NCBI GenBank assembly: GCA_900549715.1
Contig: URPK01000011.1
Location: forward strand, 1 to 64,000
Direction: 5' to 3'
DNA length: 64,000 nt
Origin: an uncultured Collinsella sp.
Lineage (GTDB): Bacteria > Actinomycetota > Coriobacteriia > Coriobacteriales > Coriobacteriaceae
The position numbers and the translations under genes are program-made. The notes beneath the pieces were generated by a model. That model did not search any database, was not told the origin of the DNA, and saw only the letters and a program-made list of their open reading frames with translations. The stretch's first letter is position 1; the number at the start of each line of letters is the position of its first letter. This document shows positions 54,631 through 62,563 of the stretch, piece by piece.

Positions 54631-54668
54631 AACCTGCCAAAATAAACCTGTCCCTTTTTTGGCAGGTT
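54631..54668. repeat. CCTGTCCC-loop hairpin repeat, long type (copy 3)
   Basis: AACCTGCCAAAA (54631-54642), TAAACCTGTCCC, TTTTGGCAGGTT (54657-54668). It lies 18 nt before the GTG of the dehydrogenase. Preceded by GCCTGATAAA, as in other copies. Confidence 0.88.
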
Positions 54669-54686
54669 GAGCGGAGAGGACTGCCT

Positions 54687-55622
54687 GTGAACATCCTGGT
54701 TTTGCTGCCCGTCAACGACCGTCATCGCGCAATTCTTGAGTCGAGCGCTCCGGGCGAGGACTTTATCTACACGAGCGCCGACGCCGCCACGCGCAAGCAG
54801 GTCGCCGATGCCGACGTGATCCTGGGCAACATCGACCCTGACATGCTCACGGCATGCGAGCATCTCCAGCTGTTGCAATTGCAGACCGCCGGCTATGACG
54901 ACTACCTTGCCGCCGGCACCGTGCCAGCCGACGCCAAACTGTCTTGCTCGGTGGGCGCCTACGGCCAGGCCGTGAGCGAGCACATGTTTGCCATGGTCCT
55001 TTCCATGATGAAGCGCCTGCCCGGCTATCACGACTTGCAGCGCGAGCATCGCTGGGAGGATTTGGGGCCGGTTACCTCGCTCAAAAATGCCAACGTGCTG
55101 GTGCTGGGCGCGGGCGATATCGGCGGCCACTTTGCCACGCTCTGCCGCAGCATGGGCGCACACGTCCGCGGCATCAAGCGCTATCCGCTCGTCTACCCCA
55201 TTGTGTTTGAGGACATGGACGGCATGGATGCCCTGCCCGAGCGCCTGGCCGAGGCAGACGTCGTCGCATCCTTTATGCCCAGCACACCCGAGACCCGCGG
55301 CCTGGCGAACGCCGAGTTCTTCGCCGCGATGAAGCCGGGCTCCTTCTTTGCCAACGGCGGCCGCGGCGATCTTGTGGTTGCCGACGACCTGGTTGCCGCC
55401 CTGGAGTCGGGACATCTCGCCGGTGCCGCGGTCGACGTCACCGACCCCGAGCCGCTGCCTGAGACAAGCCCGCTGTGGGATGCGCCCAACATGCTCATCA
55501 CGCCGCACGTCTCGGGCTGGTTCCACTTGGCCGCCACGCTCAACAATGTGGTCGACATCGCCGCGGAGAACCTACGCCACCTGCAGGCCGGCGAAACGCT
55601 TCGCTGCTGGATCGAGCACTAA
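54687..55622 (+). CDS. D-isomer 2-hydroxyacid dehydrogenase family protein
   Basis: 311 residues. Rossmann NAD motif VLVLGAGDIGGHFATL, plus family residues in PSTPETRGLANAEFFAAMKPGSFFANGGRGDLV (catalytic Arg) and PHVSGWFH (His). Reduces 2-keto acids or oxidises D-2-hydroxyacids. The usual Glu region ending LPETSPLW and TPHVSG is present. Start is GTG at 54687, with GGAGAGGA upstream. Confidence 0.9.
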   Translation: MNILVLLPVNDRHRAILESSAPGEDFIYTSADAATRKQVADADVILGNIDPDMLTACEHLQLLQLQTAGYDDYLAAGTVPADAKLSCSVGAYGQAVSEHMFAMVLSMMKRLPGYHDLQREHRWEDLGPVTSLKNANVLVLGAGDIGGHFATLCRSMGAHVRGIKRYPLVYPIVFEDMDGMDALPERLAEADVVASFMPSTPETRGLANAEFFAAMKPGSFFANGGRGDLVVADDLVAALESGHLAGAAVDVTDPEPLPETSPLWDAPNMLITPHVSGWFHLAATLNNVVDIAAENLRHLQAGETLRCWIEH

Positions 55623-55624
55623 GA

Positions 55625-55651
55625 ATTACGCCGTTTTACAAACGGCGTAAT
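55625..55651. terminator. Dehydrogenase gene terminator hairpin
   Basis: ATTACGCCGTTT-TAC-AAACGGCGTAAT perfect 12-bp stem, immediately after the stop. Confidence 0.8.
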
Positions 55652-55657
55652 GAGCCG

Positions 55658-55762
55658 ACGCTGCGAGCCCGTCTGGGCGGCAATCTGCCTTTCAACTTCG
55701 GCGGCATGACCAGAAGGTCAATGCCGCCTTGTTTCAAGGCACCTTGCTCGCCCAGACGGGCT
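55658..55762. repeat. 105-nt nested inverted repeat
   Basis: Outer arms GAGCCCGTCTGGGCG (55665-55679) and CGCCCAGACGGGCTC (55748-55762); inside, GGCGGCATTGACC-like inner arms (GGCGGCATGACC with GGTCAATGCCGCC) around AGAA. No open frame. Resembles the other long palindromes in this window. Confidence 0.75.
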
Positions 55763-55763
55763 C

Positions 55764-55847
55764 TCGCTGACTCTTGTTCAACCTGTAGGGACTGGCTGGC
55801 GCGGCCCTGCCTGGGGGCATTCGCTGACTTTTATTCGACCTGCGGGA
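55764..55847. repeat. Imperfect direct repeat
   Basis: TCGCTGACTCTTGTTCAACC.. (55764-55790) and TCGCTGACTTTTATTCGACC.. (55821-55847), ~22 of 27 identical, 57 nt apart, just before the PIN gene end. Confidence 0.6.
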
Positions 55848-55858
55848 TCTTCAAATTG

Positions 55859-56350
55859 CTAGAGCGTTGCTAAGTAATTCTTTGCGTCTTCTACGCTCAT
55901 TGCTGCAACGGGTGCGTGTGAACAGAGTTTGGCATCGTTGGTGACCAGGAGATCTGCCTTTGCGCGCATTGCCGCAGCGATGATTAAATCGTCTTCGTAA
56001 TCGCTATGGAGATTACGCTGCCTGCTCGCCATCCATTTGTCGCTCAGGTCACAGGGCACTGGCGTGGCAAGCTGCGAAAGCACGCCAAGACAATCCCATG
56101 CAAGCGATGTCGCTGCCGCAGCGGCATCTTGGGAAAGCGAACCATGCTCGCGCCGATACCATGCCTTATGTTCGCTTGAAATCAAATAAAACAGGTCTTT
56201 GGACGATGTCGCCGCATACAGCAAATCAACCTGCGCCGTGCATGCATCGCGTAAAAACTCAATCGCCACCGAACGACCACGTCGTGAGGGAATGAAGTAA
56301 TCGAGCCACACGTTGGTGTCAACCAAGATGCGCTTTGGAGTCTCACTCAT
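55859..56350 (-). CDS. PIN-domain toxin (VapC-like)
   Basis: 163 residues. PIN acidic residues: D in ILVDTNVWLDYF, E/D in YEDDLIIAAAMRAKADLLVTND, consistent with a Mg-dependent ribonuclease. Longer than classic VapC (~130) by an inserted ~30 residues after the second helix. Overlaps its antitoxin gene by 8 nt, the standard TA arrangement. Confidence 0.88.
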   Translation of the reverse strand: MSETPKRILVDTNVWLDYFIPSRRGRSVAIEFLRDACTAQVDLLYAATSSKDLFYLISSEHKAWYRREHGSLSQDAAAAATSLAWDCLGVLSQLATPVPCDLSDKWMASRQRNLHSDYEDDLIIAAAMRAKADLLVTNDAKLCSHAPVAAMSVEDAKNYLATL

Positions 56351-56723
56351 AGAGCCAGCTCATCTCCTCGCCATAGCGATCCGCATAGGCATTCCGTTTG
56401 AGCTCTTCGTCGTCCGATGGCTGAGCCTTGACCATATCGATTCCCGACTCACAGCAAGCGGCAGCGAACAGCTTCGACCCCTGATCCATAAGCTCGAGCT
56501 TACGTTTGGCGGCCTTTTCGCGCTCGCGCTGTTCCGCCCGGGCACGACTGGGCAGCAGGATATCCTCGAGCGCACCGGGGCGATCGGCCATCGACGCTGC
56601 AAGCTGCCAGAGCGCTCGCACCGCTTGGCTCGGCGTCATACCGGCCTTGGAGAGAGCGGCGTCCCCACTCCTTTTAAGATCGGCATCGAGACGTACGTTG
56701 ATCTGAGCGGCTGTTGTGGTCAT
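56343..56723 (-). CDS. RelB/DinJ-type antitoxin
   Basis: 126 residues. N-terminal ribbon-helix-helix (TTTAAQINVRLDADLKRSGDAALSKAGMTPSQAVRALWQLA), then a charged toxin-binding tail. GGAGG before the ATG. It pairs with a PIN toxin; RelB-like with PIN is a mixed pairing. Confidence 0.88.
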   Translation of the reverse strand: MTTTAAQINVRLDADLKRSGDAALSKAGMTPSQAVRALWQLAASMADRPGALEDILLPSRARAEQREREKAAKRKLELMDQGSKLFAAACCESGIDMVKAQPSDDEELKRNAYADRYGEEMSWLYE

Positions 56724-56746
56724 GACCCCTCCTTAATACTTCAAAA

Positions 56747-56776
56747 CTATCATAAAACTCTATGGTAGATACGTAA
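56747..56776. promoter_or_regulatory. Toxin-antitoxin promoter and operator
   Basis: CTATCATA-N6-TATGGTAG (56747-56768), 7 of 8 bp complementary. On the minus strand TTTACG and TATGAT are 17 nt apart and overlap it, giving a self-repressed promoter. Confidence 0.6.
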
Positions 56777-56820
56777 AGCATGTATAGCATTTATAAGCAT
56801 TAGCCGTACTCTGTACACAA

Positions 56821-56853
56821 AAAACCGCCGAGGCACATTGCGCCTCGGCGGCT
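56821..56853. terminator. Terminator of the M18 aminopeptidase gene
   Basis: CCGCCGAGGC (56825-56834) pairs with GCCTCGGCGG (56842-56851); the minus continuation is GGTTTTTTGTG. Good U-tract. Confidence 0.85.
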
Positions 56854-56902
56854 ACGCATCACCGATCTAGTTCGGTTTCACCCTTTGCATTTGCCCAGAT
56901 AA

Positions 56903-56938
56903 AACATGCCAAAATTAACATCCCTTTTTGGCAGGTTT
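56903..56938. repeat. CATCCC-loop hairpin repeat, long type (copy 4, degenerate)
   Basis: AACATGCCAAAA (56903-56914), TTAACATCCC, TTTTGGCAGGTT. Two changes from consensus. Its right arm runs into the M18 stop codon (56937-56939). Confidence 0.8.
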
Positions 56939-58322
56939 AGAACTCTACGCTTTCGGCGCCGTTGATGGTTAGGTTGCGCTCGTAGAAGGCGGTGAGGGCG
57001 CGGATGGCGTACATCACGTCGCGCACGCCGCCGGTCTCGTAGCTCGAGTGCATGGCAAGCTGCGGCAGGCCCACGTCCACGGCATGCATGCTCGCCTGCA
57101 TGTTCGACAGGTTGCCCAGGGTAGAACCGCTGGCCATGTCGCTCTTGTTGGCGAAGGCCTGCGTGGGCACGTCGGCGTCATCGCAGATAGCCTGGAACAC
57201 CGCGCGGCTAAAGGCATCGGTGCAATAGTGCTGGTTGGCTGCCTCCTTGATGACGATGCCGCCGTTGAGCACCACCTGGTTGCGGGCGTCGCACTTCTCG
57301 GCGTGGTTGGGGTGCACGGCATGCGCGTTGTCGCAGCTCACGAGCATCGAAGCGGCAAGCGCACGGTGGTACGACTCGTCGTCAAAGCCCAGCGAGCCGT
57401 TAATGCGGCGCAGCGCGTCGGCCAAGAACGTCGACATGGCGCCCTGCTTGGTCTCGGAGCCAACCTCCTCATTATCAAAGCAGCAGAAGACCGAAACGTC
57501 GTGCGCGTTCTCAGCACCCAAAAATGCCTGTAGCGAGGTGTAGGCGCAGGCCAGGTCGTCGAGCTTGGGCGTCGAGATAAACTCGTCGGCCCAGCCCCAA
57601 ATGCGCGCATCCTGACGATTGACCAGGAACAAATCGCGGCCCAGAATCTGCTCGGGCTCAACATCCAGCTCGTCGGCGATCAGGGCATCAAAATCCCCCT
57701 GCTTGAGCTCGCCGGCGCTGATAAGCGGGCACAGATCGACAGCGCGATTGGGCGCAAAACCCTCGTTGACGCCGCGGTTCATATGAATGGCGAGGCTCGG
57801 AATAATAGCGACCTCGCGCTCGGTGGCAAGCAGGCGGCTCTCGATGCGGTCGCCCTCGCGCACCAGCACGCGGCCCGCGAGCGCCAGCGGACGATCAAAC
57901 CACGTATAGTCGATCATGCCGCCGTAGGCCTCGGTGTTCAGGCGCAGCGTCTCGCCCGCACCGTCGAGCTCGGGCACGGCTTTGACCTTAAACGTCGGCG
58001 AATCGCTGTGCGACGCCGCAAGCTGAAAATGATAGTCGCCGGCAACGCCGTCCTCGCCCCACGTCGCGGCCAGGTCCTCGCCCACTTTAAAGGCAACAAC
58101 GCTCGAGGTGTTGCGTTGCGTGTAATAACGCCCGCCCGGCTCGATGTCCCACGCCGCGTTCTCGGGCAGGTAGGTAAAGCCCGCCTCGTCGAGCTCGGCC
58201 ATAATGGTCGCCGCCGTATGAAACATGCTGGGGCATGCCTCGATAAAGTCGATAAGGTCGTTAGCGGCCTCGATATCGTCGGCCGTCACATGCGCGCGCT
58301 CGGGCGTTTCCTGATCCGTCAT
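56937..58322 (-). CDS. M18-family aminopeptidase
   Basis: 461 residues, a zinc aminopeptidase of the aspartyl/DNPEP type. Metal ligands sit in LAASHSDSPTFKV, FDNEEVGSETKQGA and SCDNAHAVHPNHAEK; MHSSYETGGVRDVMYAIRAL near the C-terminus gives the last histidine and Tyr. Removes N-terminal residues, often acidic or hydrophobic. Start 58322 (MTDQETPERAH) follows AAGGGGAGAGC; an upstream in-frame ATG is not supported. Confidence 0.94.
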   Translation of the reverse strand: MTDQETPERAHVTADDIEAANDLIDFIEACPSMFHTAATIMAELDEAGFTYLPENAAWDIEPGGRYYTQRNTSSVVAFKVGEDLAATWGEDGVAGDYHFQLAASHSDSPTFKVKAVPELDGAGETLRLNTEAYGGMIDYTWFDRPLALAGRVLVREGDRIESRLLATEREVAIIPSLAIHMNRGVNEGFAPNRAVDLCPLISAGELKQGDFDALIADELDVEPEQILGRDLFLVNRQDARIWGWADEFISTPKLDDLACAYTSLQAFLGAENAHDVSVFCCFDNEEVGSETKQGAMSTFLADALRRINGSLGFDDESYHRALAASMLVSCDNAHAVHPNHAEKCDARNQVVLNGGIVIKEAANQHYCTDAFSRAVFQAICDDADVPTQAFANKSDMASGSTLGNLSNMQASMHAVDVGLPQLAMHSSYETGGVRDVMYAIRALTAFYERNLTINGAESVEF

Positions 58323-58483
58323 GCTCTCCCCTTTCGCTGGGTTGATGGTCCCCTCCAGCATACCCCGCCGCGCCAGTGCCGTGCCTTTCATTCCATGTTT
58401 AATCCCGCGCCGCTCGCCAAGTTGAGCCATCATGCCCGCACTCCTTTTGCGACAATTACGCTAACAGGACGAGAGGAGCCGTC

Positions 58484-59569
58484 ATGAAGCCACGTAACAT
58501 TGCCATCGCCTGCGGTGTCGCGGGAGTCGCCGTCGGCCTTGCCGCTGCCGCCGGCATCGTTTACCGCAAGCAAATCAAGTCCGCCGCGTCACTCAAACGC
58601 TTGACCGGCAACGCGGATGGCTATGACCTGTACGCAATCGACATCGCCTACGACTACGATCTTGATCGCATCATCGCCGCTGGCGTGCGCGATGACCAGG
58701 CATACATCGATGCCGTGGTGGCACAGGTGCTGCCCGGTGTGCCGGCACATGTCCAGGCGCCCCAGTTTGCCTGCAGCGCTTTTGTCGCCGTAGATGCCGA
58801 AGGCCGCGTGCGCACCGGTCGCAATTACGACTTTAAGGACGACACCTCGGCGCTGCTGGTGCGCAATCACCCACGCGGCGGCTATGCCTCCATCGGGTTT
58901 GCCGCCCTTAACAACCTGGGCGATAACACTCCGCTTGACTCCGTCGGCGGACGCGCTGCGGCGTTGATGGGCCCGTTTGCCCAGCTCGACGGCGTTAACG
59001 AATGTGGCGTGTCCATTGCCGTGCTCACCCTGGATTCCAAACCTTGTGACCAGGACACGCAGCGCCCCGTCATCAACACTTCGCTCGCCATCCGTCTGGT
59101 GCTCGACCGCGCGGCCACCACGCAGGAGGCCGTCGACCTGCTTTCTGCCTACGACATGCACGCCATGGCCGGACGCGACTATCACTTCTTTATCAACGAC
59201 GCCGCCGGTGACGCGCGGGTGGTGGAGTGGGATCCGCGCGATCCCGACCGTGCATGCAAGGCGACGCCCGTACGCCAGGTCACGAACTTCTACGCCTGCC
59301 ATGGCGACGAAGTGCTGCCCAACCAAAAGAATGGCGAGATGGGCCATGGCAAAGAGCGCGCCATCGCCATCGCCGATGTCCTTGACGCCCATGTCGGTGC
59401 CCAGGACGAAACGATTGCCTGGGAAGCCCTGCGAGCCGCAGCGCAAGAGCCCAATCCGGAAGACATCACCAGCAATACGCAATGGTCGGTCGTCTTTGAC
59501 AATACCGAGCCCGCTGCCGCCATCACGCTGCGCCGCCACTGGGGCAACGTCGATGCCTTCGCACTGTAA
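58484..59569 (+). CDS. Ntn-hydrolase amide hydrolase, choloylglycine hydrolase-like, with N-terminal anchor
   Basis: 361 residues. N-terminal helix (residues ~6-27) acts as a signal or anchor. Cys 97 in QFACSAFVAVDAEGRVRTGRNYDF aligns with the nucleophile and GRNFDW motif of the linear-amide C-N hydrolases (bile-salt hydrolase, penicillin V acylase, NAAA-like). The Cys is internal, so the propeptide must be cut, as in NAAA, rather than merely losing Met. The substrate is likely an N-acyl amide; bile-salt activity is not shown. GAGAGGAG before the ATG. Confidence 0.8.
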   Translation: MKPRNIAIACGVAGVAVGLAAAAGIVYRKQIKSAASLKRLTGNADGYDLYAIDIAYDYDLDRIIAAGVRDDQAYIDAVVAQVLPGVPAHVQAPQFACSAFVAVDAEGRVRTGRNYDFKDDTSALLVRNHPRGGYASIGFAALNNLGDNTPLDSVGGRAAALMGPFAQLDGVNECGVSIAVLTLDSKPCDQDTQRPVINTSLAIRLVLDRAATTQEAVDLLSAYDMHAMAGRDYHFFINDAAGDARVVEWDPRDPDRACKATPVRQVTNFYACHGDEVLPNQKNGEMGHGKERAIAIADVLDAHVGAQDETIAWEALRAAAQEPNPEDITSNTQWSVVFDNTEPAAAITLRRHWGNVDAFAL

Positions 59570-59635
59570 GGAGCCAGGCCCGTCGACCTTACGTTCCCTG
59601 ACGTTGCTTACATTTCCATACGCTTGAGCTAACAC

Positions 59636-59672
59636 GTTTTACCCCCGTATCAACAGTGTGCGGGGGTAAACT
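59636..59672. terminator. Hairpin ahead of pfkA
   Basis: TTTACCCCCG (59638-59647) pairs with CGGGGGTAAA (59661-59670), followed by CTTATGCGC. May end the upstream gene. TTATAACT close by is a -10 candidate for pfkA. Confidence 0.6.
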
Positions 59673-59708
59673 TATGCGCATGTTATAACTTGCCCGGAAG
59701 GATTCACC

Positions 59709-60788
59709 ATGCTTAGGATCGGTCTTCTTACTAGTGGCGGCGACTGCCAGGCGCTCAACGCCACCATGCGCGGCATTGTCAAAACGCTTATGACCAATAG
59801 CGAAGAGCCTATCGAGATTTATGGCTTTGAGGACGGCTATCAGGGCCTTATCTACAGCAGGTTCCGCGTCATGACGCCCGCCGATTTTAGCGGTATCCTC
59901 ACCCGCGGCGGCACCATCCTGGGCACGAGTCGCACACCGTTCAAGCGTCTGGATACCCCCGAGACCGATGGTGTCGAGAAGGTGCCGGCGATGGTCCACA
60001 CCTATCATAAGCTGCAGCTCGACTGCCTGTTTATGCTGGGCGGTAACGGCTCCACCAAGACCGCCAACCGCCTGCGCGAAGAGGGCCTCAACGTTATCGC
60101 CCTGCCCAAGACCATCGATAACGACACCTGGGGCACCGAGCTGACGTTTGGCTTTACGAGCGCCATCGACGTCGCCACCAAGTGCATCGACGACATTCAC
60201 ACCACCGCCTCGAGTCACGGCCGCGTGTTCGTTATCGAGATCATGGGCCACAAGGTTGGCTGGATCCCGCTGTACGCCGGCGTCGCGGGCGGCGCGGATG
60301 TCATCTTGATTCCCGAGATCCCCTACGACATGGACAACGTCATCAAGACCATCGAGCATCGCATGGAGACCGGCAGCCGCTTTACCATCGTAGCCGTCGC
60401 CGAGGGTGCTATCTCCAAGGAGGACGCGGCGCTGTCCAAGAAGGAGTACAAGAAGAAGCTCGCCGAGCGTACGAGCCCGTCAATCGTGTACGACATCGCC
60501 AAGGAGATCGAGGCCAAGACCGGTCGCGAGACCCGCGTCGCCATCCCCGGCCACACGCAGCGCGGCGGCCAGCCCGACGCCCAGGACCGCATCTTTGCGA
60601 CCCAGTGCGGCGTCGAGGCAGCGCTCGGCTGCCTACGCGGCGAGTTTGGCTACATGATTGCCCTGCGTGACGGCAAGATGTGCCACATGCCGCTCGAGGA
60701 GGTCGCCGGCAAGCTCAAGTTTGTCGACCCCCAGAGCGATCTGGTACGCGAGGCCAAGGCGCTGGGCATCAGCTTCGGCGACGAATAG
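59709..60788 (+). CDS. pfkA: Phosphofructokinase (group III-like)
   Basis: 359 residues. Fructose-6-phosphate kinase step of glycolysis. Motifs: TSGGDCQALNATMRG; GGNGS at 111-115, where ATP enzymes have GGDGS; PKTIDND at 133-139, where the Lys matches pyrophosphate-type enzymes and ATP-types have Gly; IEIMGHKVGWIPLYAG; and RVAIPGHTQRGGQPDAQDR. This is a mixed signature, so phosphate donor is uncertain. GGAAGG before the ATG. Its last codons lie in the left arm of a 185-nt palindrome. Confidence 0.94.
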   Translation: MLRIGLLTSGGDCQALNATMRGIVKTLMTNSEEPIEIYGFEDGYQGLIYSRFRVMTPADFSGILTRGGTILGTSRTPFKRLDTPETDGVEKVPAMVHTYHKLQLDCLFMLGGNGSTKTANRLREEGLNVIALPKTIDNDTWGTELTFGFTSAIDVATKCIDDIHTTASSHGRVFVIEIMGHKVGWIPLYAGVAGGADVILIPEIPYDMDNVIKTIEHRMETGSRFTIVAVAEGAISKEDAALSKKEYKKKLAERTSPSIVYDIAKEIEAKTGRETRVAIPGHTQRGGQPDAQDRIFATQCGVEAALGCLRGEFGYMIALRDGKMCHMPLEEVAGKLKFVDPQSDLVREAKALGISFGDE

Positions 60789-60965
60789 CCTCGGCCGAAA
60801 CTGCTCTCATCGGAGACCCCAGGGCTTACATCCCAAATCGTCCTCGGACATGTCAGGACCCCGCCGTGCGCTTCGCGCGGCGGGGTCCTTCCGTCCTGCG
60901 GAAAGATTTGGGATGTAAGCCCTGAGGCCTCCTGCGGTAACTAGGGAGGCCGAGGCTATTCGTCT
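60781..60965. repeat. 185-nt palindrome containing the pfkA stop
   Basis: 17-bp ends GACGAATAGCCTCGGCC (60781-60797, including the pfkA stop) with 60949-60965; 20-bp arms CAGGGCTTACATCCCAAATC (60821-60840) with 60906-60925; centre AGGACCCCGCC (60856-60866) with 60880-60890 around GTGCGCTTCGCGC. Like the 3266 palindrome in plan but different in sequence. It probably ends pfkA transcription. Confidence 0.85.
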
Positions 60966-61180
60966 TCTTGCTGCGGGTGCGTGGGCTGAGATTTTGGGAT
61001 GTTGCAGGCTCTTAGCTGAGAGTAGCACTGACATTTGTCCTGAAATGGCTGGTCGTTAGGGATTGCTACCGGTAGTTGCGGTAGGGTTGGGGCAGATTCT
61101 AACTAGAAATGGTGGTCGCTACCGGTTGTTCTCGGCATACTCGGCTCATTCGATTCGACCATCAAACGAAAGGAACCACC
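60966..61180. promoter_or_regulatory. Upstream region of the membrane-anchored XRE gene
   Basis: Contains CTACCGGTAG (61070-61079) and GCTACCGGTTG (61115-61125), half-site-like repeats 45 nt apart that may be the operator of the XRE gene. Confidence 0.45.
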
Positions 61181-62119
61181 ATGGATCTTGCGATGGCACA
61201 GCGCCTCGTCGATCGCCGTAAAGCTGCCGGCCTTTCTCAGGAGGCGCTTGCTGCCCAGCTGGGCGTAAGCCGCCAGGCTGTTAGTAAATGGGAGCGCAGC
61301 GAGTCCTCACCCGATACCGATAACCTCATTGCGCTCGCCGCGCTGTATGACGTGTCGTTGGACGAGCTGCTGTATGGGGAGGCGGTGGCTAGCGCTGATG
61401 ACTCACAGGCTGATGATGAGGCACAGAACAGCAACGCCGGCACCAAAGCTTCAGATAAGGCTGAAGAGGCTGAGGCTTCTACTGAGCACGCTGATTGCAG
61501 CGATAAGCCACTTGTCGATATTTCCCTCGCGCGCGGTATCCACGTCATTGATCCCAATAAAGGCGAGGAAGTCCATGTTGGCTGGAGCGGCATCCATGTG
61601 ACCAACGAGCGCAAGGGCGAAGAGGTGCATGTGGGGCCGGACGGCGTGCATATCGATACGCTTGAGGACGATGGACATAGCGTACGCACCAATGACGACG
61701 GCACCGTCACCATCGACGGCGAGACGTTTTCCAGCTGGAAGGAAGCACACGACAAGCTCGACCATCATGGCAAGCATTTCCACACCAAGGTCGGACGTGC
61801 ATGGAACAAATTCCCCTTCCCCGCACTTGTCACTCTCGCCTATCTGGTGCTCGGCATTGTCTACGGCACATGGGGCATGGGGCTTTTCCTCGTCTTTCTG
61901 GTTCCCGTCTACTACGCGATTGGTGACTTCATCGATCGGCGCCACCTGTCTAAGCTGATCGAGGCCATCTACCCGGCAGCCGCCATCGCTTGGTTCCTCT
62001 ACATGTGGCTCTGTTTGGGACAGCCCCATCCTGCATGGATCATCCTCATCACGATTCCCGTCATAAAGGCGCTCATGCGCTGGTGCCGCAAACAATGGAA
62101 GTGCCGCAAACAGGCCTAA
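61181..62119 (+). CDS. Membrane-anchored XRE regulator
   Basis: 312 residues. N-terminal XRE HTH (RRKAAGLSQEALAAQLGVSRQAVSKWERSES), an acidic linker (~75-115), then a repeated motif GxHV-N6-KGEEVHVG with two full copies (about 130-165), an acidic-to-basic stretch and four hydrophobic segments at the C-terminus. A DNA-binding protein tethered to the membrane; the repeated part may be a sensing or oligomerisation surface. Start 61181 follows AAAGGAACC. Confidence 0.85.
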   Translation: MDLAMAQRLVDRRKAAGLSQEALAAQLGVSRQAVSKWERSESSPDTDNLIALAALYDVSLDELLYGEAVASADDSQADDEAQNSNAGTKASDKAEEAEASTEHADCSDKPLVDISLARGIHVIDPNKGEEVHVGWSGIHVTNERKGEEVHVGPDGVHIDTLEDDGHSVRTNDDGTVTIDGETFSSWKEAHDKLDHHGKHFHTKVGRAWNKFPFPALVTLAYLVLGIVYGTWGMGLFLVFLVPVYYAIGDFIDRRHLSKLIEAIYPAAAIAWFLYMWLCLGQPHPAWIILITIPVIKALMRWCRKQWKCRKQA

Positions 62120-62165
62120 CACGCTCCGACCCACCAGCACCCAACCACCTCCGCCCTTCTCCTAA

Positions 62166-62230
62166 GTTGCGGTGAGATAGGGACTGTTTTGAAGCTCCAA
62201 AGCGCCAAACAGTCCGTATATCACCGCAAC
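62166..62230. repeat. 65-nt inverted repeat after the XRE gene
   Basis: GTTGCGGTGA-ATA-GGACTGTTT (62166-62189) pairs with AAACAGTCC-TAT-TCACCGCAAC (62207-62230), with two mismatches. Contains GGGACTGT on the left arm, similar to the loops of the CTGTC repeats. Confidence 0.75.
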
Positions 62231-62296
62231 CTACAAACAACTGGGTCAGTTCCGGCACGGAGATTAGCATTGAGCTGACCACGCGCCAAGAAAAGG

Positions 62297-62435
62297 GCCT
62301 ATTTACTACGTTTAACTCGAGAGGGCCGACCATACCCGCCTTTTCCGAAAACTGGCAAGCCATCTACCTGCGGTTTTAATTTCATAATCTTTGTCACGGT
62401 CGAGGGTGTGGTAGCAAACGTAGTAGATAGGCCCA
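62297..62435. repeat. 139-nt element with 19-bp terminal inverted repeats
   Basis: GGGCCTATTTACTACGTTT (62297-62315) and AAACGTAGTAGATAGGCCC (62417-62435), 18 of 19 bp complementary. Inner parts partly complementary (CCATACCC with GGGTGTGG). May be a MITE or structured RNA. Confidence 0.75.
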
Positions 62436-62563
62436 TTTTGTGGCATACGACCTATTCAAGCCCAATCTCGAAGGCTGGAGAAAGCCCTTCATCCACGCCT
62501 GTGAGCGAAAACCAAATAGAATGAAAGGCAAATGGAAAAGCCCGTTTAACGAGCGGAGGACAT

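Larger units (their letters stand above)
62120..62563. other. 444-nt intergenic region with two hairpin elements
   Basis: Holds inverted repeats 62166-62230 and 62297-62435. The remaining sequence has no long frame. The promoter for the small gene at 62564 probably lies in 62440-62550. Confidence 0.55.
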
